Assembly (NCBI RefSeq): GCF_014696825.1
Contig: NZ_JACJQU010000002.1
Coordinates: 248,001 to 312,000, forward strand
Reading direction: 5' to 3'
DNA: 64,000 nucleotides
From: Anabaena sphaerica FACHB-251
GTDB lineage: Bacteria; Cyanobacteriota; Cyanobacteriia; Cyanobacteriales; Nostocaceae
In this document: piece by piece, positions 1 through 8,289 of the stretch
Numbering within the stretch: position 1 is the first letter of the stretch
Layout: each line of letters opens with the position of its first letter
Notes under the pieces: generated by a model
Database searches by the model: none
What the model was told of the DNA's origin: nothing
What the model saw: only the letters and a program-made list of their open reading frames with translations
Translations under genes and position numbers: made by a program

Positions 1-1
1 T

Positions 2-1081
2 AATTCTGATGAGGCTTGGCGGCGTTATGATTCTATAACTGCCCGTGAATTATTCAAAACTTTTGGTGTTTCCGCACGACTCTATAAAGAAGCTTTTGAA
101 CCCATGTTATTAGTGGGTTTATTTGCCCCTGGTGAACAATGTTCAGCCGCTGCCACTTTAGGAATGTTGTATTATTTTGTTCTCGCCCATCAACCTGATT
201 TTGATGTAGTTTGGTGTCGGGGAACGGTAGGAGAAAAAATCTTCCGTCCTTGGGTAGAAAAAATAGAAAAATTAGGCGTAAAAGTTTTAGCTAAACACCG
301 AGTTACAGACGTAATTGTTGATAATAATTGCCGCGTTAAAAGTGTAGTTTGCGGTGATGAAGTATTTGATGCTGATGCCGTAATTTTTTCTGTTGGTATC
401 ACAGGAATGAAGAAAATTGTCGCTAGTAGTCCTAGTTTACAAAATCATGAAGAATTTCGTAATTTAAATAATTTAGGTGCAATTGATGTTTTAGCAACTC
501 GGTTATGGTTTGACAGAAAAATTGATATTCCTCGTCCTTCTAATGCTTGTTTTGGTTTTGATGACACTACAGGATGGACTTTCTTTGATTTGAATGCTTT
601 GCATGATGAATTTAAACATCAAAAAGAGACAGTTGTTGAAGTTGATTTTTATCACGCTAATCAATTTTTGAATTTAAGTGATGAGGAAATCATGCGGATA
701 GTTCAGGGTTATTTAGCAACTTGTATTCCAGGATTTAAAGAAGCAAAAGTAATTGATAGTAGTGTGATTCGTCTAGGAAATGCCGTTACACATTTTTCAC
801 CTGGTAGTTATCGTTATATGTTGCCAGCTAAAACGAGTTTTGAAAATGTATTCATGAGTGGAGATTGGATTATTAACCGTCACGGTTCTTGGTCACAAGA
901 GAAAGCTTATGTAACAGGTTTAGAAGCCGCTAATTTGGTGATTTCTCATTTACAAAACGGTAAAAAAGCTGATATTTTACCTATAGAAAAAGATGAACCT
1001 CATATACAAATAGCCAGAAACATGAATCAAAGTATACGAGATTTAGGAAAATCTATTTTTCCTAATTTTTGGTTGCCATAA
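2..1081 (+). CDS. FAD-dependent oxidoreductase, C-terminal part (5' end outside window)
   Basis: The frame is open from the first bases, so the gene begins upstream; the first Met at 104 is internal, because the 34 preceding codons read as protein continuous with what follows. About 359 residues are visible. The C-terminal motif MSGDWI...HGSWSQEKAYVTGLEAAN matches the C-terminal FAD-contacting segment of the phytoene-desaturase/amine-oxidase-like superfamily. The N-terminal dinucleotide-binding GxGxxG lies outside the window. Substrate cannot be read; a carotenoid or other isoprenoid-related flavoprotein is possible. It stops at 1081, ahead of a repeat-rich spacer. Confidence 0.8.
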   Translation, partial: NSDEAWRRYDSITARELFKTFGVSARLYKEAFEPMLLVGLFAPGEQCSAAATLGMLYYFVLAHQPDFDVVWCRGTVGEKIFRPWVEKIEKLGVKVLAKHRVTDVIVDNNCRVKSVVCGDEVFDADAVIFSVGITGMKKIVASSPSLQNHEEFRNLNNLGAIDVLATRLWFDRKIDIPRPSNACFGFDDTTGWTFFDLNALHDEFKHQKETVVEVDFYHANQFLNLSDEEIMRIVQGYLATCIPGFKEAKVIDSSVIRLGNAVTHFSPGSYRYMLPAKTSFENVFMSGDWIINRHGSWSQEKAYVTGLEAANLVISHLQNGKKADILPIEKDEPHIQIARNMNQSIRDLGKSIFPNFWLP

Positions 1082-1210
1082 TTAATTAATAGTAGGGTGG
1101 GTTAGTTTGTAGTTAGTTTGTAGGTTGGGTTTAGCTCCGTGAAACCCAACTTTGCATTAGAGATGATGTTAAGTTTTGTTCCATTTCTACGCAAAATTTA
1201 CAAACTCTTG

Positions 1211-1241
1211 TTGGGTTGCGCTGTCGCTTAACCCAACCTAC
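1211..1241. repeat. dispersed palindromic repeat (GTTGGGTT...AACCCAAC)
   Basis: An inverted repeat with arms TTGGGTTGCGCT/AACCCAACC sits just 3' of the minus-strand gene at 1243. A near-identical copy in the opposite orientation lies at 61369-61400, and shorter relatives occur around 1120-1150. This is a non-coding interspersed palindrome rather than a gene-specific terminator. Confidence 0.65.
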
Positions 1242-1242
1242 T

Positions 1243-1668
1243 TTAATTACTTTTTCCATCCAAACCTTTTTGAACCCAACTTAAACATTCATGGGGTGAT
1301 GAAAATAATTTTGGGGCTGCAATATTGCTTAATGATTCTGGTGCATAATGGTCATAATAACATTTACCATTTTTCTGATAAACAATAATCAAATTATGAC
1401 GATAAACGTAGCGTGATTTAAAAAAATCAACTTGAATAACAAACTCTATATTTACATCAATATGTTCTTTAGCAATATCAATAATATTGATAATAGTATT
1501 ACAATACATTTTTGCTGGATTTTCTGAAGCATGAAATCTGCTTTTATGTCCAATTTCTGCCAATAACTTGTATGAATAGATTTCGTAATTATCGAACTTT
1601 CCAAAAACAAAAGGAATAATTAGATATCCTTGATATGAGACAGAACTTTCATAAAGAAGACGAGTCAT
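1243..1668 (-). CDS. hypothetical protein (141 aa)
   Basis: I do not recognise a named family. The 141-residue product begins MTRLLYESSVSYQGYLIIPFV, is rich in Tyr/Ile, and has no obvious signal peptide or membrane segment. A plausible ribosome-binding AGGAAA lies 5-6 nt before the ATG. It is 54 nt downstream of the DUF72 gene on the same strand, so co-transcription is likely. The stop codon lies right beside a dispersed palindrome, so the C-terminus may have been altered by repeat insertion. Confidence 0.55.
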   Translation of the reverse strand: MTRLLYESSVSYQGYLIIPFVFGKFDNYEIYSYKLLAEIGHKSRFHASENPAKMYCNTIINIIDIAKEHIDVNIEFVIQVDFFKSRYVYRHNLIIVYQKNGKCYYDHYAPESLSNIAAPKLFSSPHECLSWVQKGLDGKSN

Positions 1669-1722
1669 TTAAATTTCCTGAAAGATTAATTTTTATTTCT
1701 CAAAAAATTATAGTTTAAATTA

Positions 1723-2577
1723 TCACCAAAGACTAAGTTGATTAGGAGGATGGTTAAGATTATTCCAAGGTAGAGGAGGAACTTCTAAACCACTTTGTTC
1801 TAATAAATTTTGGAAATGACGAGCATTATTAGGAGACATATCTTCTGTGGGACAATGCACAAAGAAATAAATTTTAATTCCAGCTTGTAACCACTGTTGA
1901 ATCTGCGTTACCCATTCTGCCATAAACGGCTGATTTACTGATAACTGCGGATGAGAAATAAAGCGAATTAAAGTAAAAGGTGCTGTCACACTGAACTGAA
2001 CAGGTAATTGAGGTTTACGGCGTTCTGATGCTAATTGTGGGTCATCTTCCCCAGTATAAACAGGGCGTGTATCTAACAAAACCCTACCAACCCCTAAATT
2101 TTCTAACAACTTTGTCAAATTACTCAGATGGGGTTCTTGAAACCAGTCACCATGTCTCACCTCTAATGCCAATGGTACATCTTGACGTGGCCATGCTTCC
2201 AGAAAAGCCGTCAAATCATCCAGCAAAGCAGGTGAGTAACTGGGTGGTAGTTGGGCAAACATTGGACCCAAATGCTTACCTAAAGGGCGCATCCTCTCTA
2301 AAAATGCTAAAGCTTCAGGAATATGGGGTTGCAGTAATTTTTGATGGGTAATATCTCGCGGTAACTTCAAGCAAAATTCAAAGCCTGGAGGTGTTTCCGT
2401 AGTCCAACGGGTAACAGTTTCTGCGTTAGGTACGGCGTAAAAAGTGGTATTACCTTCTACCGTAGTGAAGCGACGACTGTAAAGATGTAGGAAGTCCGTG
2501 GTGCGAGTTCCTGGGGGATAAAGTTCGCCCACCCAACCTTTATAAGCCCAAACTGCACAACCGATATAAAAATTCAT
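1723..2577 (-). CDS. DUF72 (YecE-like) family protein
   Basis: The N-terminus MNFYIGCAVWAYKGWVGELYP, followed by VEGNTTFYAVP and FCLKLPRDITH, is typical of the DUF72/YecE TIM-barrel family, whose biochemical role is not firmly established. The 284-residue length fits. I start at the ATG at 2577 because the family begins here; a GTG four codons upstream (2589) is possible but adds only MIYF. It heads a probable two-gene unit with the 141-aa gene downstream. Confidence 0.85.
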   Translation of the reverse strand: MNFYIGCAVWAYKGWVGELYPPGTRTTDFLHLYSRRFTTVEGNTTFYAVPNAETVTRWTTETPPGFEFCLKLPRDITHQKLLQPHIPEALAFLERMRPLGKHLGPMFAQLPPSYSPALLDDLTAFLEAWPRQDVPLALEVRHGDWFQEPHLSNLTKLLENLGVGRVLLDTRPVYTGEDDPQLASERRKPQLPVQFSVTAPFTLIRFISHPQLSVNQPFMAEWVTQIQQWLQAGIKIYFFVHCPTEDMSPNNARHFQNLLEQSGLEVPPLPWNNLNHPPNQLSLW

Positions 2578-2686
2578 AAAATAAATCACTTTGATATGTT
2601 CTATTCAATTGTATAAGTAGGTAAAAAAGATTCACTATTGCTAGTATTATATAAAGATTATACATACCAAATAAATTAGTAACTTT

Positions 2687-3121
2687 ATGCCCAGGAAAGA
2701 ACAAGGTTGGGTGACATTTCAAACTTCAGAAGAAGAACGGAAGATTTTAGAAGAGTTTTGTCAGCACTCCCAGCGTACCAAAACTGAGATTTTGCGGGAA
2801 TTAGTTCGTGGTCTTCATAAATCTTCTTCATCCCCACAACCATTACCAACTACCCAGGAAAAAGTAGAAACTCAGACTTTTGAGATGGAAATTATTAGTC
2901 AAAAAAAGCCATTAAAAGTTAGTTCGCGCAATGTTTTAAAGGGAGTTGTTAAACGAGTAACTACAGGAACTGTTAATACTGAAGTGACTTTAGAAATTGT
3001 TCATAAAGTTGAATTAACCTCAATAATTACTAAAGTCTCAGCAGAGGAATTAGAATTATTTGAAGGTACAGAAGCTTATGCTGTGATTAAATCAAATGAT
3101 ATTGTTATTGCCAAGGATTAA
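2687..3121 (+). CDS. RHH-Mop domain protein (putative molybdate-responsive regulator or molybdopterin-binding protein)
   Basis: Residues 1-45 (GWVTFQTSEEERKILEEFC...TEILRELVRGL) look like a ribbon-helix-helix DNA-binding segment. A Ser/Pro/Gln linker of about 25 residues follows. Residues 75-144 (KVSSRNVLKGVVKRVTTGTVNTEVT...) match a single Mop/TOBE molybdate-binding domain, with the usual SARN-like start and GxVNxEV signature. Mop proteins bind molybdate oxyanions as oligomers. The DNA-binding role is inferred from the RHH-like part only. It diverges from the DUF72 gene. Confidence 0.75.
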   Translation: MPRKEQGWVTFQTSEEERKILEEFCQHSQRTKTEILRELVRGLHKSSSSPQPLPTTQEKVETQTFEMEIISQKKPLKVSSRNVLKGVVKRVTTGTVNTEVTLEIVHKVELTSIITKVSAEELELFEGTEAYAVIKSNDIVIAKD

Positions 3122-3156
3122 ATAACAAAAAATCAAGAAATCACTGCTTAAAAATT

Positions 3157-3208
3157 AGTCGGTTTTAACCGACTTTAGCTATTAGACAGGGAATTGATTC
3201 CCTGTCTA
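3157..3208. repeat. double hairpin repeat between convergent genes
   Basis: Two adjacent perfect stems are visible: AGTCGGTT/AACCGACT (3157-3174, 2-nt loop) and TAGACAGGGAAT/ATTCCCTGTCTA (3183-3208, 12-bp stem, 2-nt loop). They lie between the ends of the convergent Mop and DUF427 genes and could act as a bidirectional transcription stop, though no T-run follows. The form also suits a mobile palindromic (REP-like) repeat. Confidence 0.65.
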
Positions 3209-3238
3209 AACGAATGGCTATGGTAACTTAATGTTAGT

Positions 3239-3520
3239 CTAAGCTTCGACTTTCACACCTTTCCAGAAAGCAATATAACCTTCAATGTTTTTCGCTTTCT
3301 CTTTGGTGCTGGGATAGTACCAAGCTGCATCTTTGTTGACTTGTCCATCAACTTCAACACTGTAGTAACTAGCGACTCCTTTCCACGGACAAGTGGTGTG
3401 GGTATTGCTATCTGTAAAATACTGTTTGTTAATAGCGTCAGCAGGGAAGTAATGGTTTCCTTCTACGACTACGGTTTCATCGCTTTCGGCTAAAATTGCA
3501 CCGTTCCAAGTTGCTTTCAT
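3239..3520 (-). CDS. DUF427 domain-containing protein
   Basis: A 93-residue protein, MKATWNGAILAESDETVVVEG, with YFP...CPWKGVASYYSV and AWYYPSTKEKAKNIEGYIAFW, the core motifs of the small beta-rich DUF427 family. The length is full for a single-domain member. Function is unknown; members are soluble and widespread in cyanobacteria and other bacteria. It converges on the Mop gene across the hairpin pair. Confidence 0.85.
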   Translation of the reverse strand: MKATWNGAILAESDETVVVEGNHYFPADAINKQYFTDSNTHTTCPWKGVASYYSVEVDGQVNKDAAWYYPSTKEKAKNIEGYIAFWKGVKVEA

Positions 3521-3719
3521 AGTGAGGATTGAAAAAAAAGTTTACAATTCTTATTGTTACATTTTTAGGTGACGACTGGGTGGTATTTATAAAACTCATG
3601 GAAATAGGCTAAGATTACCCTTGATTTGCGAGATTTACTGAATTGTGTTAACATTTTTGCGAAACATCACTTGCATCTGCTGAAATAATCTTTACACCAA
3701 CTTAATTCATAGTAAATTT

Positions 3720-4202
3720 ATGGAACCTTTAACACTCATGGCTGTTGTAAATACTATTGCTGCGATATCAAGTAACCCTATGGTAAGTAAACCTCTAGAA
3801 AAAATTGGCGATAAACTTTACGAAAATTTTGGTGATGTCATCTGGACGCAAGTAGGGAAATTAATCACTAAGTTACGTGAAAAGAAGCTAGTAACGCGAT
3901 TAATTGAGGCTGTTGATGCAACTGAACCCCTGCCATTAGATTATGGTCAAGCCGTGTTAGAACTCACCGCAGCAGCCGAGAAAGACCCAGAAATTGCTCA
4001 AGCGGTTCTAGATGTAGAAGCAGCAGTTAATAATGAACAGTCGGAAACTGCTAAGAAAATTCAAGCGAAAGCAGAAGAAATTAAAAATCAGCCTTCAGTT
4101 ATTAACAAGTTTACAAAATTGGCAGAGGAAATAAAAGCAGAAAAAGGGTCAATGGTTGCCCAACAAATTACAATTGGGACACAAAATAATACTTATAACT
4201 GA
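3720..4202 (+). CDS. N-terminal domain ORF of a NACHT protein, ending at an in-frame TGA
   Basis: 160 residues starting MEPLTLMAVVNTIAAI: a hydrophobic first helix, then Ala/Glu/Lys-rich helices, ending ITIGTQNNTYN. Such segments usually form the front of cyanobacterial NACHT proteins. The TGA at 4200-4202 is the only stop separating this frame from the NACHT ORF: codons 4203-4271 are open in the same frame and encode INWPEICREM, which runs directly into MLAERQKL. So this is either the first half of one 1,272-residue gene with a nonsense codon (or sequencing error) or a truly separate small gene. No clear ribosome-binding site precedes 3720. Confidence 0.6.
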   Translation: MEPLTLMAVVNTIAAISSNPMVSKPLEKIGDKLYENFGDVIWTQVGKLITKLREKKLVTRLIEAVDATEPLPLDYGQAVLELTAAAEKDPEIAQAVLDVEAAVNNEQSETAKKIQAKAEEIKNQPSVINKFTKLAEEIKAEKGSMVAQQITIGTQNNTYN

Positions 4203-4271
4203 CTACAGCCGCCCGATGGGGAGAGTCGGGCAAAGTCAACTCCCATTAATTGGCCAGAAATCTGCCGGGAA

Positions 4272-7200
4272 ATGTTGGCAGAAAGGCAAAAATTAACTAC
4301 AAATACCCTCACTTATTCTGAGGGTGTTAATTTGCAAGTGAAAGATGTTTATGTGCCACTAGGTTTAGTGGAACGGAAAAAAATATCTAAGCGTGAAAAT
4401 GATTCTTTCCCAGATAAAGGATCAGAACTTTATCAAGAACTTGAAATTATTAGAAAGTTTGAGAATCAGGAATTTTTAGAACAAGTTTTAAAACAGAAAA
4501 ACACGCCCAAAAGTAAAGGTAACCGCATTGCAATTATCGGTGAACCTGGTGCGGGTAAAACTACCTTATTACAACAAATTGTTGATTATTTATCTCAGGA
4601 AATTAATCAATCAATTATTATTTGGATATCTTTAGCCGATTTACAAGGTGAAAAATTAGAAAAATATTTATTTGATACTTGGCTAACTGCTGCTAGTCAC
4701 AGAATAGGACAAGCAGAAGCTACAGACCAAATGAAAAATGATTTTGTCACCCAATTAAAACAAAGCCAAGTATGGCTATTATTAGATGGGTTAGATGAAA
4801 TATCTGTAAATTCAGGTAATGCTTTAACAGATATTGCTCGACAAATTCGAGAAAGTGGCTGTATTAATCAAGCGCGAATTGTTTTAACTTGTCGGTTAAA
4901 TTTATGGGATGGTAGCAGCAATGCGCTTAATGATTTTGATACCTATCGAACTTTAGATTTTTCTTATCCTGAACAGGTAGAAAAGTTTATTGATAAATGG
5001 TTTACCGCGATTTCTGAACCAGATAGAGAACGAGGTAAACGATTATGTAATACTTTAAAAGAATCTGGTAAAGAGCGTATTCGAGATTTAGTTAAAAATC
5101 CTCTGCGGTTAACACTACTTTGTTTAAATTGGCAAGCGAAAGAGGGAAAGTTACCAGATACACAAGCGGGATTTTATCAGCAATTAGTTGATGATTTTTA
5201 TAAATGGAAAAAAGATGAATTCACCACAAAAGCAGCACAACGTCAACAACTGAATATTAAATTAGGTGAATTAGCAAGGGAAGCGATAGATAAAGAAGCA
5301 ACTCGTTTTCGCTTGCGAGGTGAGTTTGTTAATCAGTTTTTGGGTGATGCTGATGATGAAAATTCACTACTAAATTTAGCCCTGAAATTAGGTTGGCTTA
5401 ATAAAGTGGGAGAAGATACAGATAAAAAACCTGTTTATGCTTTTTTTCATGCCTCATTTCAAGAATACTTTGCATCTACAGCAATTAATGATTGGGATTT
5501 TTTCTTACCCAGAAACCATAAAAATAAACCTGTAATAAACAAAAAATATCGTATTTTTGAACCACAGTGGAAACAGACAATATTGCTGTGGTTTGGACGT
5601 AGGGATTTACGCAAAGAGGAAAAAGAAGCATTCATTAAAGCATTGATAGATTTTCAAGATGGCTGTGTGAAATATAAAGGTAAAGGGTTTTATGGCTATC
5701 GAGCCTATTTTTTAGCTGCTGCGACAATTACTGAGTTTAAAGACTGTGATAGAGCAGATGAAATAGTCAAGCAGATTGTTAATTGGGAATTAGGTTATTT
5801 TGGCACTATTAAAGAGCAAGTTACAGCAGCATTGCAAGAAACGGAACGGACAAAAGCGATCACCGCTTTAGTGCAACTCCTGGATAGATCAAAGGATGAG
5901 GATACCCGTAGACTGGTGGCTAATAGCTTAGGAAAAATTGACCCTGGGAATGAAAAAGTGATCGCCGCTTTAGTGCAACTCCTAAATACATCAGAGTCTG
6001 ATTCCAAGCGTTGGCAGGCGGCTGATAGCTTAGGGAAAATTGACCCTGGGAATGAAAAAGCCATCTCTACTTTGGTCAAACTTCTAGATGAGTCCAAGGA
6101 TAATTTCACCCGTTGGCAGGCGGCAGGAAGTTTAGGAAAAATAGGCATTGGTAATGAACAAGCTATCTCTGTTTTGTTGCAATTAATAAAACCTAATCAG
6201 GTTGACTATTATACTTATCCGCAGGTGGCTCAAAGCTTAGAAAAAATAGGCATTGGTAATGAACAAGTTATCTCTGCTTTCATACAACTACTGATATCGG
6301 ATGAGGTTAATGACAAAATCCGTAAGCTGGCAGTATCTAGCTTAGAAAAGATAGGAACTGGTAATGAAACAGCTATTGCCGCTTTGTTACAAATACTGTT
6401 ATCGACTGATGTGAATAACACAACTATTAAGCTGGTAGCAGAAAGCTTGGGAAAAATAGGTATTGGTAATGAAAAAGCCATCACTGCCTTGGCGCAACTG
6501 CTAACTTCAAACGAGGTGAATGACTACATCTACAGGCTGGCAGTCATAAGTTTAGGGCAAATTGCCATAGACAATCAACAAGCAATAAATACTTTAGAGC
6601 AACTGCTGAACCTTAATGGGGTGGATAAATCTATTCGTTTGCAGGCCGCTAAAAGCTTAGGACTAATTCATCCAGGTAATCAACAAGCAATAAATACTTT
6701 AGAGCAACTGCTGAACCTCAATGGAGTGGATAACTCTATTCGTTTGCAGGCCGCTAAAAGCTTAGAACTAATTCATCCAGGTAATCAACAAGCAATAAAT
6801 ACTTTAGAGCAACTGCTGAACCTCAATGGAGTGGATAACTCTATTCGTTTGCAGGCCGCTAAAAGTCTATTGAAAATTAACCGAAGCAATGAACAAGCAA
6901 TTGGCACTTTAACGCAATTGCTAAACTCAACAGATGTCAATAAACGCATCCGTAAACAGGCAGTATCTAGCTTAGGAACAATAGACATTGGCAATGAAGC
7001 AGTAATCACGGCTTTGGTAAAAGTGCTAACTACAAATAAAGTAAATGATTCTATCTGTTCATATGCCGTTCAAAGCTTGGGACAAATAGCCCAAGACAAT
7101 GAAAAAGCTATAAGTGCTTTATTACATTTGTTAATTTCAGATGAAATAGGTATTTTAACTCTGGCTGAAGTGACTCAAAGCTTAAAACAAATTGGTACTG

Positions 7201-7538
7201 GTAATGAACAAGCAATTACTGCCTTGGGAGAAATACTATTGTCAAATACAGTCGATAAATATAAGCTTGTGCAGGTAGCAGAAACCTTAAAGAACATCTT
7301 GGAAAACAATCAGTTTGCCAAATTAGTGATACAATTCAAACATTACTTGAATGATTCTCGGTTATTTGTAGCTTGTTACTCCGTCATCTACTATTGCTCC
7401 CAAAATATGCCCTATCCTGAATTTTATCAAGCTTGGCATCAGCCTCACTTTTATACTCGCTTAGTACAAACTGTAAAAAGTATTTTCCAAAAAGATTTAA
7501 ACAAATATGCCTACAACCTTAAAAATTTAAAAATTTAG
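4272..7538 (+). CDS. NACHT NTPase with C-terminal HEAT repeats
   Basis: Residues 84-100 carry the Walker A motif IAIIGEPGAGKTTLL, residues 167-176 the Walker B LLLDGLDE, followed by a NACHT helical region (RIVLTCR, NPLRLTLLC, FFHASFQEYFAS). From about residue 530 to 1000 there is an array of roughly 35-residue HEAT-like repeats (LAxSLGKIxxGNExAIxAL). STAND/NACHT proteins of this type are sensors that oligomerise on ligand recognition; some bacterial NACHT proteins give phage defence (established for the family, inferred here). The listed start is only the first Met after the TGA at 4200; in-frame coding clearly extends upstream and joins the 160-aa ORF. Confidence 0.85.
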   Translation: MLAERQKLTTNTLTYSEGVNLQVKDVYVPLGLVERKKISKRENDSFPDKGSELYQELEIIRKFENQEFLEQVLKQKNTPKSKGNRIAIIGEPGAGKTTLLQQIVDYLSQEINQSIIIWISLADLQGEKLEKYLFDTWLTAASHRIGQAEATDQMKNDFVTQLKQSQVWLLLDGLDEISVNSGNALTDIARQIRESGCINQARIVLTCRLNLWDGSSNALNDFDTYRTLDFSYPEQVEKFIDKWFTAISEPDRERGKRLCNTLKESGKERIRDLVKNPLRLTLLCLNWQAKEGKLPDTQAGFYQQLVDDFYKWKKDEFTTKAAQRQQLNIKLGELAREAIDKEATRFRLRGEFVNQFLGDADDENSLLNLALKLGWLNKVGEDTDKKPVYAFFHASFQEYFASTAINDWDFFLPRNHKNKPVINKKYRIFEPQWKQTILLWFGRRDLRKEEKEAFIKALIDFQDGCVKYKGKGFYGYRAYFLAAATITEFKDCDRADEIVKQIVNWELGYFGTIKEQVTAALQETERTKAITALVQLLDRSKDEDTRRLVANSLGKIDPGNEKVIAALVQLLNTSESDSKRWQAADSLGKIDPGNEKAISTLVKLLDESKDNFTRWQAAGSLGKIGIGNEQAISVLLQLIKPNQVDYYTYPQVAQSLEKIGIGNEQVISAFIQLLISDEVNDKIRKLAVSSLEKIGTGNETAIAALLQILLSTDVNNTTIKLVAESLGKIGIGNEKAITALAQLLTSNEVNDYIYRLAVISLGQIAIDNQQAINTLEQLLNLNGVDKSIRLQAAKSLGLIHPGNQQAINTLEQLLNLNGVDNSIRLQAAKSLELIHPGNQQAINTLEQLLNLNGVDNSIRLQAAKSLLKINRSNEQAIGTLTQLLNSTDVNKRIRKQAVSSLGTIDIGNEAVITALVKVLTTNKVNDSICSYAVQSLGQIAQDNEKAISALLHLLISDEIGILTLAEVTQSLKQIGTGNEQAITALGEILLSNTVDKYKLVQVAETLKNILENNQFAKLVIQFKHYLNDSRLFVACYSVIYYCSQNMPYPEFYQAWHQPHFYTRLVQTVKSIFQKDLNKYAYNLKNLKI
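6573..6865 (+). repeat. three near-identical 105-bp tandem repeats inside the HEAT array
   Basis: The segment starting AATCAACAAGCAATAAATAC recurs at 6573, 6678 and 6783, an exact 105-bp (35-codon) period. The three copies are almost identical at the DNA level, while the flanking HEAT units are much more diverged. This points to recent repeat expansion or gene conversion within the sensor domain. Confidence 0.9.
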
Positions 7539-7547
7539 ATTAAAAAA

Positions 7548-8057
7548 TTACTCAAACCAATCTTCACCACCCGGTAATTGTGATAAATAATTATCAATCA
7601 TCTTTGCTAACTCTTTAGGTTGATATTCATAAATTAACAACAAAAGATTTTCAGCAAAATCAATTAATTCTTTTCCTTGTAATCTTTGAGAAACTTGACT
7701 CGCTTTTAACGTCCCGCCCAAAATATCCGCACTAGCTGGACGAATTGCCATTTCTACTGCTTCTGCTAACAATTCTCGCCATTCATCAGAATTAATATAA
7801 TAGGATTTTTGATTATCTTTAATATTCAATTTGGCAATTTGAATCACAGAATCAGAAATAGAAGCAATCCAAGAATTAGTTAAACGTTGTTCAATTTGAT
7901 TTTTAATTAGATGAATAACCAATTTCACTAAAAAAGCTTCTATTTTTCGCAAAGTTGCCTGTTTACTCATCTCCTCCAAATCATCAATAATTTCTAAAGC
8001 ATCATCATAACGCCCTTCTAAGATACTTTGTCTTAAATCTATTAATTCTTGGGTCAT
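7548..8057 (-). CDS. DUF29 family protein
   Basis: 169 residues: LIDLRQSILEGRYDDALEIIDDLEE, then a KIEAFLVKLVIHLIKNQ helix and SWIASISDSVIQI, the pattern of the helical DUF29 family (usually an acidic ENIIEEIE-like helix, then HLLKW and SW). Function unknown; the family is greatly expanded in cyanobacteria. An AGGAAA lies about 6 nt before the ATG. It converges on the NACHT gene, with only 9 nt between the stops. Confidence 0.7.
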   Translation of the reverse strand: MTQELIDLRQSILEGRYDDALEIIDDLEEMSKQATLRKIEAFLVKLVIHLIKNQIEQRLTNSWIASISDSVIQIAKLNIKDNQKSYYINSDEWRELLAEAVEMAIRPASADILGGTLKASQVSQRLQGKELIDFAENLLLLIYEYQPKELAKMIDNYLSQLPGGEDWFE

Positions 8058-8131
8058 AGTTATTTCCTATAATTAGCGATGGGTGATAAAATCATTATCT
8101 TCATCCTGTTCATCCTTAAATCACAGAAATC

Positions 8132-8163
8132 CTGATATGGCTTGCGCCACGCTACGCTATCAG
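8132..8163. repeat. short interspersed repeat (GCGCCACGCTACGC core)
   Basis: CTGATA...TATCAG arms enclose a GCGCCACGCTACGC core. A related core, GCGTAGCGTGGC, occurs at about 17809-17818. It sits in the non-coding gap between the DUF29 gene and recQ. Confidence 0.45.
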
Positions 8164-8289
8164 ACAATTTCCCTTCATCCCTGTTTATAATTATAAACAC
8201 TATTCCCTGTTCCCTATTTCCCAACATGAGTTAAAATCCTGATATCTTCATAACTACCCATACAGGCATCACCCGCACAGCTATCTACC

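Noticed and set aside
4200-4202. Selenocysteine or programmed TGA readthrough
   Set aside because: No selenocysteine-type hairpin was recognised just after the TGA and the family has no known selenium role. A nonsense mutation or sequence error is simpler.
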